Assembly (NCBI GenBank): GCA_947175035.1
Contig: CAMWLG010000037.1
Location: 1 to 34,838 of the forward strand
Source: an uncultured Lachnospiraceae bacterium
Lineage (GTDB): Bacteria > Bacillota > Clostridia > Lachnospirales > Lachnospiraceae
Direction: 5' to 3'
DNA length: 34,838 nt
The notes beneath the pieces were generated by a model. That model was given only the letters and a program-made list of their open reading frames with translations. It searched no databases and was not told the DNA's origin. The position numbers and the translations under genes are program-made. Below are positions 15,180-24,588 of this stretch, piece after piece (position 1 is the first letter of the stretch; every line of letters begins with the position of its first letter).

Positions 15180-16654
15180 TGAGCAACCTCCTGATCCGTC
15201 ACAGGTTTTTCTTCAAAATACGCATCAAACAAACGTCTTGCAATGGGAACGGCATAATCTCCGCCAGACCCGGCGCCCTCCACGATAATAGTGACACACA
15301 CCTCCGGATTCTCCACCGGCGCAAAACCGGTAAACCACGCATGACTGTCCCCCTTGACATTATTATATTCTGCTGAACCGGTTTTACCCGCCACTGTGTA
15401 TGAAAGTCCTTTTAATGAGGTTGCGGTGCCTTTTTCCACCACGGACGTCATCATATCTCTCAGAATCTGAGATTCGTCCTCCGTCATCAGATGCCCATAG
15501 GAGGCAGGTTTAAAGGCTTTTACAGTGTTCCCCGCGTCATTCTCCACGCGGTCAATCACATAGGGCTTCATCAAAAGCCCGTTATTGGCAATGGCACAGG
15601 TAATCATATTCAAATGGATCGGCGTGATCTGCGTCCTGCCCTGGCCGATAGAGGTCTGAATCATTTCATCATCCGTCATTTCTGTGGAAACTGCCACTCC
15701 ACTCTTGGCATAGGTGAGGGTCAAAGGCAGTTTCTTATCAAACAACAAACCATCCAGCGTGGTCTGAAACTGTGTCCTGTCAAGCTTCATTCCTATGTTG
15801 GCAAAGGAGGAATTACATGATTTGGCAAAGGAGCTGTCAAAGTTCACCGCCCCGTGATTGGAGCCATGATAACAACTGATCCTGCTCTCCCCGTGGCGAT
15901 AGGAGCCGTTGCACTGATAAGTGTAGCCATTCCATGTGCCGGGATTTTCCCTGATATATTCCAAGGCCGTGACAATCTTAAAGGTAGAGCCCGGTGGATA
16001 AAGCCCCTGTGTCGCGCGGTTTAAGAGCACCGTGCTGGACTCGTCCTCGAGCAGACTGTCCCATATTTGTGTAATTTCATTCGGGTCAAAATCCGGGTGG
16101 GACACCATCGCCAGAATCCTGCCCGTGGAAACCTCTGTGACAATGATAGCACCGTTATAGACATTCAACTGTTGATCAGCCACCTGCTGAATCTGTACAT
16201 CCAATGTGGTGTAGACATTATCCCCCGGGTTCTTAAGTCCCGCCATATCGTTCGCTACCTTGTTACTGATGGAGGTGTTGGTGTTGATCAGATAATAGTT
16301 TGCCTGCGCCTCCACTCCCATGCGCCCCTGTGTGGAATATCCCACCGCATGGGCAAAAAGCTCATCAAAGGGATATTCCCTGGTCTCATTCTGCTCGTCA
16401 TCCAGCACGGTCTGGGCTAAAACCTCCCCATCCCTGGAATAGATCGTGCCACGATAATTTCTGGAAAGTAAAATCTCCTGGCGGGAATTATAACTGTTGT
16501 TGATCATATCCTGCTCATTCGTCGCCACGAAATGCACCAAATAGACTGACATGACAACGAATAATACGCTAAACATCACCATGGTCAGGATTATCTCCAC
16601 AAAGTTACCCACATGCTTTGTGGAGCCGCTTTGCTTTTCACGATTTTTCAACAT
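15176..16654 (-). CDS. Class B penicillin-binding protein (PbpA-like transpeptidase)
   Basis: The 492-residue protein has a short cytoplasmic tail, one membrane segment (about 19-43), a short pedestal region (RGTIYSRDGEVLA) and a transpeptidase domain with SxxK at 223-226 (PGSTFK), SCN at 279-281 and KTGS at 424-427. It cross-links peptidoglycan outside the membrane. It is shorter than PBP2 or FtsI and has no PASTA domains, matching the compact PbpA type paired with FtsW/RodA genes. It overlaps the upstream SEDS gene by 17 bases, consistent with a SEDS-bPBP complex. GGAGG precedes the ATG. Confidence 0.93.
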   Translation of the reverse strand: MLKNREKQSGSTKHVGNFVEIILTMVMFSVLFVVMSVYLVHFVATNEQDMINNSYNSRQEILLSRNYRGTIYSRDGEVLAQTVLDDEQNETREYPFDELFAHAVGYSTQGRMGVEAQANYYLINTNTSISNKVANDMAGLKNPGDNVYTTLDVQIQQVADQQLNVYNGAIIVTEVSTGRILAMVSHPDFDPNEITQIWDSLLEDESSTVLLNRATQGLYPPGSTFKIVTALEYIRENPGTWNGYTYQCNGSYRHGESRISCYHGSNHGAVNFDSSFAKSCNSSFANIGMKLDRTQFQTTLDGLLFDKKLPLTLTYAKSGVAVSTEMTDDEMIQTSIGQGRTQITPIHLNMITCAIANNGLLMKPYVIDRVENDAGNTVKAFKPASYGHLMTEDESQILRDMMTSVVEKGTATSLKGLSYTVAGKTGSAEYNNVKGDSHAWFTGFAPVENPEVCVTIIVEGAGSGGDYAVPIARRLFDAYFEEKPVTDQEVAQ

Positions 16655-17999
16655 GCTTTCCTCCCTCCTGCTGTAGTCGAATAAAAATCCCCTGAATGAT
16701 AAAGAACATAAACATAGTGGCCATCACAGAGCTCCCCCCATAGCTGATAAAAGGAAGCGTCACGCCCGTGTGCGGGATAAACTTGATTCCGCCGCCCACG
16801 GCAAGGAAAATCTGAAAAATATACATAATGCCAATTCCATAGACAATTAGCTGATAAAAACGGTCAAAGATACACAGCGCCGTCTGCATAATCGAGATAA
16901 AGCAACTTACGCACACAAGGATCAGGCAGATGCCAACAATCACCCCAAGCTCCTCACAGATGGAGGAAAAGATAAAGTCCGCAGAGACAATCGGAATCGC
17001 CGTGGGATTCCCCTTTAAGATTCCCATGCCAAACCAGCTCCCGCTTCCCACCGCAAAGAGAGACTGCGTGATCTGAAAGCCCTTATTGTCAATATAACTC
17101 CAAGGATCCTGCCATGCCAACACACGAATGCGCACATGGGAAAAAAGATGGTACGCCGCAATTGCCGCTCCGCTTCCGCCTACCGCTCCCGCCAATAGGT
17201 AGAGGTAATTTCTGGTGGCCACAAACACCACCAGCACATATGCGATAAAGAAAATCAAAGCGCTGCCCAAATCGGTGGAAAGCACCAGCACAATCACATG
17301 CATTCCCGCCAACACCGCTGTGATGGCGACACGCAGGAAAGAAGTCTCCTCCCAGAGCGCCCCCGCCAGGAAAAACAGAAACAATATTTTCACAAACTCT
17401 GAGGGCTGAAAGGCGATATCCGCAATTGCCACAGAGATATTGGAGCCGCGGGTCTCATCCCCCAGAATCAATACCACGCTCAAAAGCGCAATGCCCACCG
17501 CCGCATACAGCCAGGTCATCTTCTTTAAGAACCGCACCTTGCTGAAGATAAAAGGAATCAACAGCGAGATGATCAACGATACCAACACAATAATATACTG
17601 CTTGATAGCACTTGAAAAAGAAAGACGGGATATCATCATCAATCCGATTCCTATCAGCATACACATATTGTTTAACAGTAATCTGTTGCATTGGTCATAA
17701 ATGGCAGGCACCAGGAAAAGTACCGCCAACAAGAAGAATTCCACAAAAAGAAACAAAAACAGATATTGCATATCCATGCTGACCGAGACGGAATCATCCA
17801 TCGGCGTGTCTTTGCTGCCCAGAATCAAATCCACAAAACAAATCGTCTGCAAAAGGAGCATCAGGATGATCTGAATGACATAAACCGGCCGTTTCCCACC
17901 TCGTGCTCCATAGCGAAATGCATAGAAGCAGCTTAATGTATAAAGCACCATCAGGCCACATATGAAATATTTAGATAATTCAAGCACGTACTCGCTCAT
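16638..17999 (-). CDS. FtsW/RodA/SpoVE (SEDS) family glycosyltransferase
   Basis: The protein has about ten membrane segments and SEDS signatures: STDLGSALIFFIAY, QITQSLFAVGSGSWFGMG, IPIVSADFIFSSICEELG and GVTLPFISYGGSSV near the end. SEDS proteins polymerise lipid II into glycan strands with a class B PBP; here that is the gene directly downstream. The frame is open back to 18212, but the first 71 residues are hydrophilic and overlap the U32 gene by 167 bases. I therefore start at MSEYVLELSKYF (17999, 453 residues); the ATG at 18011 is equally possible. The name ftsW is plausible but rodA or spoVE cannot be excluded. Confidence 0.92.
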   Translation of the reverse strand: MSEYVLELSKYFICGLMVLYTLSCFYAFRYGARGGKRPVYVIQIILMLLLQTICFVDLILGSKDTPMDDSVSVSMDMQYLFLFLFVEFFLLAVLFLVPAIYDQCNRLLLNNMCMLIGIGLMMISRLSFSSAIKQYIIVLVSLIISLLIPFIFSKVRFLKKMTWLYAAVGIALLSVVLILGDETRGSNISVAIADIAFQPSEFVKILFLFFLAGALWEETSFLRVAITAVLAGMHVIVLVLSTDLGSALIFFIAYVLVVFVATRNYLYLLAGAVGGSGAAIAAYHLFSHVRIRVLAWQDPWSYIDNKGFQITQSLFAVGSGSWFGMGILKGNPTAIPIVSADFIFSSICEELGVIVGICLILVCVSCFISIMQTALCIFDRFYQLIVYGIGIMYIFQIFLAVGGGIKFIPHTGVTLPFISYGGSSVMATMFMFFIIQGIFIRLQQEGGKHVEKS

Positions 18000-18045
18000 T
18001 CTGCCTCTCATTCCGCCGCCTTTGCAGCTCTGCATTCCTTTGCGT

Positions 18046-20373
18046 TTACTCCACTCCCCGCTTCTCGTGTCCGGTAGTGTACTCTGTATAAGGTAAATCT
18101 CCCTTTGCGTCAGACAGGAAATATCGTAATATCCGGGTGGTCTCCCCAGCATCCTCAATGGTAAAATCAAGCCGGAAATCCACCGATTCACGCCATTTAG
18201 ACAACCCTGCATGAAGCGAAAGCGGCAAACTGTTGTAGATGATATTCATACAGTGCCGACAGTTCCTGAGCACTGGAAAACGCTTCTGATAGCGGTCAAT
18301 CAGGAAACTAACCTCATCAGGTTTGCTTTTCTGACACCCTTCTGTGGTATTGGCAATACAATTGGCGGTGACCATCAACGGAATCCGCCCATAGACAATC
18401 TTTTCACAGGGAACCGCGCACTTTTCCAACAATTGACGCTGCTCTGCCGCCCTCAATTCATAGGGAAGGCAAAAGCCCTCCAGTAGAGAATCTTGATCGC
18501 TCTTTTCGTTTGTATCATTGTCCACACGGCATAATTCCCGTATGCAGCGTAAGCTCCCATGATTCCAGACATAAAGCCCCGCGTCCGTATATATAGCAGG
18601 CTTCGCCTCATGCTTCCCAATCATTTCCTTAAGATAGCCCAGCCCGTCCATGGAACGCGCCAAAAATCCTTGTATCACATCTTTATCTTGGAGATAAATT
18701 GTCCAAATTTTCTCCAAAAAGGGAATATCATTACTCCGGATAATCGAGGGAAGAGCAATGATTATTTTGATTCCACTTATTCCAGCAGCCTCAAATCTAT
18801 CATCCTTACAGAATGCTTTAAACTGCTCCCAAAGCAGCTGCCTATCCGCCTCGTGCATCTGGTAACACAGCTCCGCATCCAGATAGACACGCCTGGGAAG
18901 AACCATATCGGTTTGGTGGTGGTGTAACAGTTCAAGCAGCGCGTTCAATTGCTGCGCTGTACGACAAAGCACATGAAACTGCCCGCTGGATTTGCCAGGG
19001 ACACTGACTTTTTCGGTTGTGGCTGCATCCCTGTGTTCAGGAACACACTTAATCTGTCTCGATACAGGCAACCCGTTTCTTAGAATCAACAGATTTTCCA
19101 GCTCTTCTATGGCATGCCTGCGCAATTCATTCAAGGATTTCAACGGATAAAAGGCATTCTCGTCAAGAGTGATCTCCATTTCCTCCACGCAGAACACCGT
19201 GTCTCCCATTTTCCCCAACTGTCTGTGTATATTTTCCTCGTCAATGGGCCGTTTCAAGGCAGCTGATACCTCGTCCCCTGTCACGGATATTTGAATCTCG
19301 TCAATACCGCTCTCCGCTATGGCCACGGTAAGGCAGGCAGGCTGACCGACACAAAACTTTGCCTGAAGCTTTAGGCTGATGCGGGGCCGCTCTTCCAGAT
19401 AGCGCGCCCTGATCCGCGCAAGCAAATCCTCGTCATTTCCACTGTAGGACGGACTGGTAAGCGTCACCATATCCCTGCCATTGTGACGGTAATAATAACC
19501 GTCTTGAAGCTCGCTGCGAATATAGAGTGTCCTCAATGCCGCCAAGTCCTCTTTGGCCACAAGGCCCCCCTCTCCCTGATAAACTTTATCTATATATTTG
19601 CGATAAATCGCCGTGACACCCGCCGCATATTCAGGTCTCTTCATACGTCCCTCAATCTTGAAAGAATCAATGCCCGCCGAGATAAACTCTGATAAATGTT
19701 CCACGGTACACATGTCTTTCAAGCTCAAAAGATACGATTCCTGACCGGCATGTCCCTCCCGCTCCACGCGGTAAGGCAATCTGCAGGGCTGGGCACAGCG
19801 TCCCCTGTTGCCGCTCCTGCCGCCTAAAATGCTGCTAAAAAGACATTGGCCGGAATAGCAATAACACATGGCCCCGTGAATAAAGGTTTCCACCTGCAAG
19901 CCTGCGGACTCCTTGATCTCCTGTATCTGCACAAGGCTGAGTTCCCTTGCCGGGACGATTCTCACCGCCCCCATCTGCTTCAACAGCTTGGCCCCATATC
20001 TCCCTGTCAGCGTCATCTGAGTGCTGACATGAAGCTCCATATCAGGAAAATGCTCTCTGATCAAAGCAAAAGCACCGATATCCTGCACAATCACACCGTC
20101 AAGCCCCGCCTCATACAGCGGCTGCAAAAAAGGGAAAAGCTCCGCAAACTCCGCCTCTTTCACCAGAGTGTTTACCGTTAGATAAACCCTCCGTCCCCAG
20201 ATGTGGGCATATTTGATACATACAAGCAATTCCTCCGATGTGAAATTGTCGGCATACGCCCTTGCGCCAAAGCGTTCACCCCCTAAATAGACGGCGTCAG
20301 CTCCGGCGTGGATAGCACCGTAAAATCCTTCAAGATTTCCGGCCGGCGCCAAAAGCTCCACCCTTCGGTCCAT
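18046..20373 (-). CDS. U32 family protein (RlhA/peptidase U32 type)
   Basis: I start at the ATG at 20373 (775 residues), since MDRRVELLAPAGNLEGFYGAI is the family N-terminus and GAGGA lies upstream; in-frame starts at 20388 and 20427 lack support and would include an intercistronic hairpin. The TIM-barrel-like N-terminal half carries FIHGAMCYCYSGQC and RGRCAQPCRLPY, and a second cysteine cluster near the C-terminus (GCQKSK, NCRHCMNIIYN) follows the long DUF3656-like region. Members such as RlhA and TrhP hydroxylate RNA bases using an Fe-S cluster; earlier they were called collagenases. It lies between zapA and the SEDS gene. An RNA-modification role is inference from the family. Confidence 0.9.
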   Translation of the reverse strand: MDRRVELLAPAGNLEGFYGAIHAGADAVYLGGERFGARAYADNFTSEELLVCIKYAHIWGRRVYLTVNTLVKEAEFAELFPFLQPLYEAGLDGVIVQDIGAFALIREHFPDMELHVSTQMTLTGRYGAKLLKQMGAVRIVPARELSLVQIQEIKESAGLQVETFIHGAMCYCYSGQCLFSSILGGRSGNRGRCAQPCRLPYRVEREGHAGQESYLLSLKDMCTVEHLSEFISAGIDSFKIEGRMKRPEYAAGVTAIYRKYIDKVYQGEGGLVAKEDLAALRTLYIRSELQDGYYYRHNGRDMVTLTSPSYSGNDEDLLARIRARYLEERPRISLKLQAKFCVGQPACLTVAIAESGIDEIQISVTGDEVSAALKRPIDEENIHRQLGKMGDTVFCVEEMEITLDENAFYPLKSLNELRRHAIEELENLLILRNGLPVSRQIKCVPEHRDAATTEKVSVPGKSSGQFHVLCRTAQQLNALLELLHHHQTDMVLPRRVYLDAELCYQMHEADRQLLWEQFKAFCKDDRFEAAGISGIKIIIALPSIIRSNDIPFLEKIWTIYLQDKDVIQGFLARSMDGLGYLKEMIGKHEAKPAIYTDAGLYVWNHGSLRCIRELCRVDNDTNEKSDQDSLLEGFCLPYELRAAEQRQLLEKCAVPCEKIVYGRIPLMVTANCIANTTEGCQKSKPDEVSFLIDRYQKRFPVLRNCRHCMNIIYNSLPLSLHAGLSKWRESVDFRLDFTIEDAGETTRILRYFLSDAKGDLPYTEYTTGHEKRGVE

Positions 20374-20399
20374 TCCGCATTTCCTCATAAATGACGCAA

Positions 20400-20421
20400 G
20401 GCTGCCCTTTTGTGGACAGCC
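20400..20421 (-). other. Intercistronic hairpin between zapA and the U32 gene
   Basis: An 8-bp stem (one G-U pair on minus) with a 6-base loop starts 8 bases after the zapA stop. It has no T-tract, so it may be an mRNA-stability element or weak attenuator rather than a terminator. Confidence 0.45.
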
Positions 20422-20429
20422 GCGCAATC

Positions 20430-20837
20430 CTATTTCTTGCTATTCTTCAACTCTGTCTCTAAACGAACGATTTTCTTAGAACTTTCATTCGCCTCCGTCT
20501 GAAGCCCCTTGATTTTTCCCTCAGAGGTCTCCAACTTAATCTGCGCGGCGATCAATTCATGTTTCAGGCTGTACAGCTCCTTCTCCTTATTCTGCAGCTC
20601 CTCCTCCAAAACATCAATCTGCTTCTTCGCTTTAAAAAAATCATCCGCAATATTCAACTGAAGCAAGACATTTTGCATATCCATGGACTGACGCTTGAAG
20701 CTGTCTACTTTATTGTACTCATTAATTTTATTATTGATATAGGAGGCAACTTTTTGAAGATACTCCTCACTCTCATTTCCGCTTAAGGTGAACACCTTTC
20801 CACCGATAATCACTTCTGTATCTGTCTTGGCTGACAT
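20430..20837 (-). CDS. zapA: Cell division protein ZapA
   Basis: I start at the ATG at 20837 (135 residues), with AGAGGTG five bases upstream; the upstream in-frame TTG codes for a non-family extension. The N-terminal domain (DTEVIIGGKVFTLSGNESEEYLQKVASYINNKI) matches ZapA, which bundles FtsZ protofilaments at the division site. The rest is a long coiled coil (about 60-135) that gives the dimer/tetramer. The protein is longer than Bacillus ZapA because of the extended coiled coil. It follows ruvB and has its own promoter at 20916-20944. Confidence 0.9.
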   Translation of the reverse strand: MSAKTDTEVIIGGKVFTLSGNESEEYLQKVASYINNKINEYNKVDSFKRQSMDMQNVLLQLNIADDFFKAKKQIDVLEEELQNKEKELYSLKHELIAAQIKLETSEGKIKGLQTEANESSKKIVRLETELKNSKK

Positions 20838-20852
20838 TTCACACCTCTTTTG

Positions 20853-20918
20853 CAATATCTATTGTGCCAATCAACTACAACATCTATTCTGAAAAAATAT
20901 TACAACACAATATCTATT
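20853..20918. repeat. Three copies of CAAYATCTATT upstream of zapA
   Basis: CAATATCTATT at 20853-20863 and 20908-20918 and CAACATCTATT at 20878-20888, spaced 25 and 30 bases. They cover the zapA leader and reach the -10. They could be operator repeats or chance in AT-rich DNA. Confidence 0.45.
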
Positions 20919-20944
20919 ATATATCATATTGCAGATACAGGCAA
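20916..20944 (-). promoter_or_regulatory. Sigma-A type promoter of zapA
   Basis: On minus, TTGCCT (20939-20944), a 17-base spacer and TATAAT (20916-20921). It lies in the gap after ruvB, so zapA and the division genes downstream can be transcribed separately from ruvAB. Confidence 0.6.
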
Positions 20945-20961
20945 TAGTTTTATTTGATTTT

Positions 20962-21948
20962 TTATAGCCCTAAGTGTCTGTAAGCGGCGTCCGTCGCCAC
21001 GCGCCCTCTGGGGGTACGGTTGATCAGCCCGGACTTGATCAAATAGGGTTCGTACACATCTTCTATGGTTCCCGCATCCTCCCCAATCGCTGCCGCCAGA
21101 GTGTCAAGCCCCACGGGACCGCCTTGAAATTTCTGAATCATGACAGTAAGCATATTACGGTCAATATGATCCAGACCCAGCTTATCCACATCCATCAGGT
21201 CAAGAGCCGTGCGTGCCACATCATCAGTGATAATACCGTCATATTTCACCTGAGCAAAATCCCGCACACGCTTTAATATCCGATTCGCCAGTCTCGGCGT
21301 GCCGCGGCTTCTCCTCGCCATCTCCAAAGCGCCCCCGCTCTCGATTTCCACGTCCAGTATTCTGGCAGAATGCATGATGATCTGCTGCAATTCCTCCAAC
21401 TCGTAAAATTCCAAATGATGAATCATGCCAAAGCGGTCTCTCAACGGCGCGGTCAAAAGCCCAGCCCTCGTAGTAGCGCCCACCAAGGTAAAATGCGGCA
21501 GATCCAATCGTACAGAGCGGGCGGTAGGCCCTTTGCCAATCATAATGTCAATACAAAAATCCTCCATTGCAGGGTAGAGAACCTCCTCCACCTGACGGTT
21601 CAACCGATGGATTTCATCCACAAAGAGAAGATCCCCCTCCTCCAGGTTGTTCAAAATGGCAGCCATCTCACCCGGTTTCTCGATAGCGGGACCGCTTGTC
21701 ACCTTCATATGCACGCCCATCTCATTGGCGATAATGCCCGCCAGCGTGGTCTTGCCCAGTCCGGGCGGTCCATAGAAAAGCACATGGTCCAATGAATCAC
21801 CGCGCTGTTTGGCTGCGTCAATATAAATCTTTAGATTCTCTTTAATCTTGGCCTGACCAATGTAATCCTTCAAGGTCTGTGGCCGGATTGACCCTTCAAT
21901 CTTAACGTCTTCCGCTGTCAGATTTGTCTCAATCGTTCTTTTCTGCAT
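20962..21948 (-). CDS. ruvB: Holliday junction branch migration helicase RuvB
   Basis: The 328-residue AAA+ protein is full-length Ruv[13 protein letters not shown] at the N-terminus, Walker A GPPGLGKT at 60-67, Walker B DEIH at 111-114, sensor GATTRAGLL and the C-terminal winged helix ([17 protein letters not shown]). As a hexamer it drives branch migration on RuvA-bound junctions. It follows ruvA by 48 bases in the usual order. No ruvC is present, as is usual in Firmicutes, where RecU resolves junctions. Confidence 0.98.
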   Translation of the reverse strand: MQKRTIETNLTAEDVKIEGSIRPQTLKDYIGQAKIKENLKIYIDAAKQRGDSLDHVLFYGPPGLGKTTLAGIIANEMGVHMKVTSGPAIEKPGEMAAILNNLEEGDLLFVDEIHRLNRQVEEVLYPAMEDFCIDIMIGKGPTARSVRLDLPHFTLVGATTRAGLLTAPLRDRFGMIHHLEFYELEELQQIIMHSARILDVEIESGGALEMARRSRGTPRLANRILKRVRDFAQVKYDGIITDDVARTALDLMDVDKLGLDHIDRNMLTVMIQKFQGGPVGLDTLAAAIGEDAGTIEDVYEPYLIKSGLINRTPRGRVATDAAYRHLGL

Positions 21949-21996
21949 AGTGATTCACAATTCCCTTATTCCTTGATAATCCATGTGATTGCTGCT

Positions 21997-22599
21997 CTAA
22001 ACCAAATGCTTTAACGCCGCTTTCAGCACCGCTCCAGAATCCATATCTTCGACCCCGGAGATGGAATTCACCGCCTTGATGCTCTCAGCCTGTCCATATC
22101 CCAGTGCCACGAGAGCCTCCACCGCCTCCTGCTTCCGGTCGCTGAGACGATTCACCCCAGCCGTCGCCTCGACCTCCCTGCCGATCAGCACATCATCCAC
22201 ATGAATCTTATCCTTCAAGTCCAGAATCAATCGCTCCGCGGTACGGGCGCCAATCCCCGGTGCCTGGCTGATCGCCTTGATATTTTTGGTCATTATGGCA
22301 AAACGAAGCGAATCCGCATCCATAACGGAGAGAATCGCCAGCGCCCCCTTGGGGCCGATTCCGTTGACCGTAATACACAGTTTAAATATATCCAAATCTT
22401 TTTTTGAGAGAAAGCCATATAATGAGAAGGCATCCTCCCGCACCAAAGTGTACGTGTGCAGCCGCACCTCCTCCCCGATTCCGGGAAGTTTTGCCGCCGT
22501 GCTTGCAGAAATCTTTACATTGATACCGATACCGCCCACGGCGAGCACTACAGTATCTTCGTTGATATCCTCTATCACACCTTGCACAAACGCTATCAT
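21997..22599 (-). CDS. ruvA: Holliday junction branch migration protein RuvA
   Basis: The 200-residue protein has RuvA's three domains: an N-terminal OB fold (MIAFVQGVIEDINEDTVVLAVGGIGI), helix-hairpin-helix motifs (LCITVNGIGPKGALAILS and ISQAPGIGARTAERLILDLKDK), a variable linker and the C-terminal domain III that contacts RuvB (EAVEALVALGYGQAES). The tetramer binds four-way junctions. AGAGGAG precedes the ATG, which overlaps the MATE stop by four bases. Confidence 0.98.
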   Translation of the reverse strand: MIAFVQGVIEDINEDTVVLAVGGIGINVKISASTAAKLPGIGEEVRLHTYTLVREDAFSLYGFLSKKDLDIFKLCITVNGIGPKGALAILSVMDADSLRFAIMTKNIKAISQAPGIGARTAERLILDLKDKIHVDDVLIGREVEATAGVNRLSDRKQEAVEALVALGYGQAESIKAVNSISGVEDMDSGAVLKAALKHLV

Positions 22600-23993
22600 A
22601 TCGTTTCTCCTCTTTCTAAACTCTTAAGCAATTTGTGATATACAATCAAAAAACATAAGACATGCACGGCAAATGTCAGTGCCCAGCTGATCGGATAGGA
22701 TGCATAAAGACAGGTTAATGTCCGATAATTTTGGAAAATCGTGTAAATCCATACAACCCGGAATAGACATGCCCCTGTCAATGACACCAGCATCGGCATC
22801 ACGGAATATCCCAGACCTCTCATCACACCCACCATCACATCCATCATACCACAGAGAAAATATGTAGTGCAGATAACGCTCATGCGCAGCGCCCCGAATC
22901 GGATGACCTCCGCGTCAGGTGAATAAAGCCGCAATAAGATACCCGAACCAAAATATGCCAGATTGCCAAGCCCCAGGCCCACCGCAATCACGAGTCCCTG
23001 ACAGATCAACAATATTTTTCCGATATTCTTGTATTTTCTCGCACCATAGTTTTGTCCGGCAAAGCTGATGATCGTCTGGGAAAAGGAATTCATCGCCGTG
23101 TACACAAAACCTTCCAAATTGGACCCCGCCGTGTTGCCTGCCATGGCAATCGAGCCAAAGGAATTCACCGAGGACTGGATCAACACGTTGGAGATGGAAA
23201 ACAGAGAGTTCTGAAGTCCTGCAGGCAAACCAATCTGCAGCATTTTCCATAATTTATCCGGCACAATGCGCAGCTTGGAAAGCTCCAGCTTGTAATCCGC
23301 ATCGGATACCATCAGGCATCGGATGACCAATGTGGCGGAAATCCCCTGTGATATCACTGTGGCAAGGGCAACCCCCGCCACCCCCATGGAAAAGAGAATC
23401 ACAAAGATTAAATTCAATATCACATTGACCACACCTGCCCCCAGCAAATAATACAATGGTCTCTTGGTATCACCCACGGCCCGAAGCACTGCCGCCCCAA
23501 AATTGTATGCCATCGTAAAGGGCATTCCGACAAAATAGATACACATATACAAAGTAGACTGCCCAATGACATCCTCCGGCGTTCCCATCCACGTGAGCGC
23601 CGGCCTTGCCACCGCAATGCCGATAAACACCAGCAAGAACCCGCTGACAATGGCGGTCAGAATCGCTGTGTGAACCATCTCAGACAGTTCTTTTTTCTGT
23701 CCGCCGCCGTAAAATCTTGCCGCCAGCACATTGGTTCCAACGGAAAGCCCGATAAAAAGATTCACCAGCAGATTGGTCAGGGAGCTTGTGGATCCCACTG
23801 CCGCCAACGCATCGCTCCCCGCAAAGTGTCCCACCACCACAATATCTGCGGCGTTAAACAAAAGCTGCAAAATGCCGGACAGCATCAATGGGATATAAAA
23901 AGTCAGGATTTTCCCTAAAAAGGGGCCGTTGCACATGTCTATCTCATATTTCTTTGCAGCTTGCTTTGTGCGGACGTTTGATTGCTCCGCCAT
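22596..23993 (-). CDS. MATE family efflux transporter
   Basis: The 465-residue protein has about twelve membrane segments and MATE features: LMLSGILQLLFNAADIVVVGHFAG at the start, LFIGLSVGTNVLAARFYG and the internal repeat GLPAGLQNSLFSISNVLIQSSVNSFG. MATE proteins export cationic compounds using Na+ or H+. It overlaps ruvA by four bases, so it is cotranscribed with ruvAB, a placement with no obvious functional link. The substrate is unknown. Confidence 0.92.
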   Translation of the reverse strand: MAEQSNVRTKQAAKKYEIDMCNGPFLGKILTFYIPLMLSGILQLLFNAADIVVVGHFAGSDALAAVGSTSSLTNLLVNLFIGLSVGTNVLAARFYGGGQKKELSEMVHTAILTAIVSGFLLVFIGIAVARPALTWMGTPEDVIGQSTLYMCIYFVGMPFTMAYNFGAAVLRAVGDTKRPLYYLLGAGVVNVILNLIFVILFSMGVAGVALATVISQGISATLVIRCLMVSDADYKLELSKLRIVPDKLWKMLQIGLPAGLQNSLFSISNVLIQSSVNSFGSIAMAGNTAGSNLEGFVYTAMNSFSQTIISFAGQNYGARKYKNIGKILLICQGLVIAVGLGLGNLAYFGSGILLRLYSPDAEVIRFGALRMSVICTTYFLCGMMDVMVGVMRGLGYSVMPMLVSLTGACLFRVVWIYTIFQNYRTLTCLYASYPISWALTFAVHVLCFLIVYHKLLKSLERGETI

Positions 23994-24027
23994 TCTCCTT
24001 CGCCTCTTTTCGTATTCCTATTGCCAT

Positions 24028-24522
24028 TTATGAATTGCTGTTGTTAATATAATTGACCAAGCCTTCCGCGGCAATAATCTTCTGCATAAACTCCGGGAAC
24101 GCCTGTCCCTTGAAGCTTGTACCCTTGGTTACATTTGTTATGACACCTGTGTCAAAATTTACTTCCACCTCGTCTCCCGCTTCAATCCCCTTGGACGCCT
24201 CCGGGCACTCGATGATGGGCAGCCCGATATTGATGGCATTGCGGTAGAAAATGCGGGCAAAGGTCTCCGCAATCACGCAGCTTACCCCCGCAGCCTTGAT
24301 GGCGATCGGGGCATGCTCTCTGGAGGAACCACAGCCGAAATTCTTGTCGGCAACAATGATATCCCCCTTTTTGACATTTTTGATAAAGTCCTTGTCAATG
24401 TCCTCCATACAATGGGTCGCAAGCTCCGCGGGGTCGGAGGAATTTAAGTACCTCGCGGGAATGATCACGTCTGTGTCCACATTGTCACCATATTTGAAAA
24501 CAGTACCTTTTGCGTTGTTCAT
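24028..24522 (-). CDS. leuD: 3-isopropylmalate dehydratase small subunit LeuD
   Basis: I start at [26 protein letters not shown] (24522, 164 residues), since GGGAG lies upstream; the longer frame to 24558 adds non-family residues. The swivel domain carries [17 protein letters not shown] and [15 protein letters not shown]. With LeuC it interconverts 2- and 3-isopropylmalate in leucine synthesis. The short size and the YLNSSDP loop fit the clostridial/archaeal-type small subunit; related enzymes act on homoaconitate or methylmalate, so substrate is likely but not certain. It follows leuC after a 66-base gap with a hairpin. Confidence 0.94.
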   Translation of the reverse strand: MNNAKGTVFKYGDNVDTDVIIPARYLNSSDPAELATHCMEDIDKDFIKNVKKGDIIVADKNFGCGSSREHAPIAIKAAGVSCVIAETFARIFYRNAINIGLPIIECPEASKGIEAGDEVEVNFDTGVITNVTKGTSFKGQAFPEFMQKIIAAEGLVNYINNSNS

Positions 24523-24536
24523 ATTTACTCCCATCT

Positions 24537-24552
24537 GTCTGCTTTGGCAGAC
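24537..24552 (-). other. Hairpin in the leuC-leuD gap
   Basis: A perfect 6-bp stem GTCTGC/GCAGAC with a 4-base loop lies just upstream of the leuD ribosome binding site. It could tune the LeuC:LeuD ratio. Confidence 0.45.
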
Positions 24553-24588
24553 GTACAATATAGATTTTAATCGATGTCTGAAAAAAGT

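Noticed and set aside
18000..18212. N-terminal extension of the SEDS gene
   Set aside because: The extra 71 residues are hydrophilic, overlap the U32 gene by 167 bases and have no ribosome binding site; the family start is at 17999 or 18011.
20853..20918. CRISPR-like array
   Set aside because: Only three 11-base units with short uneven spacers and no cas genes; more like operator repeats.
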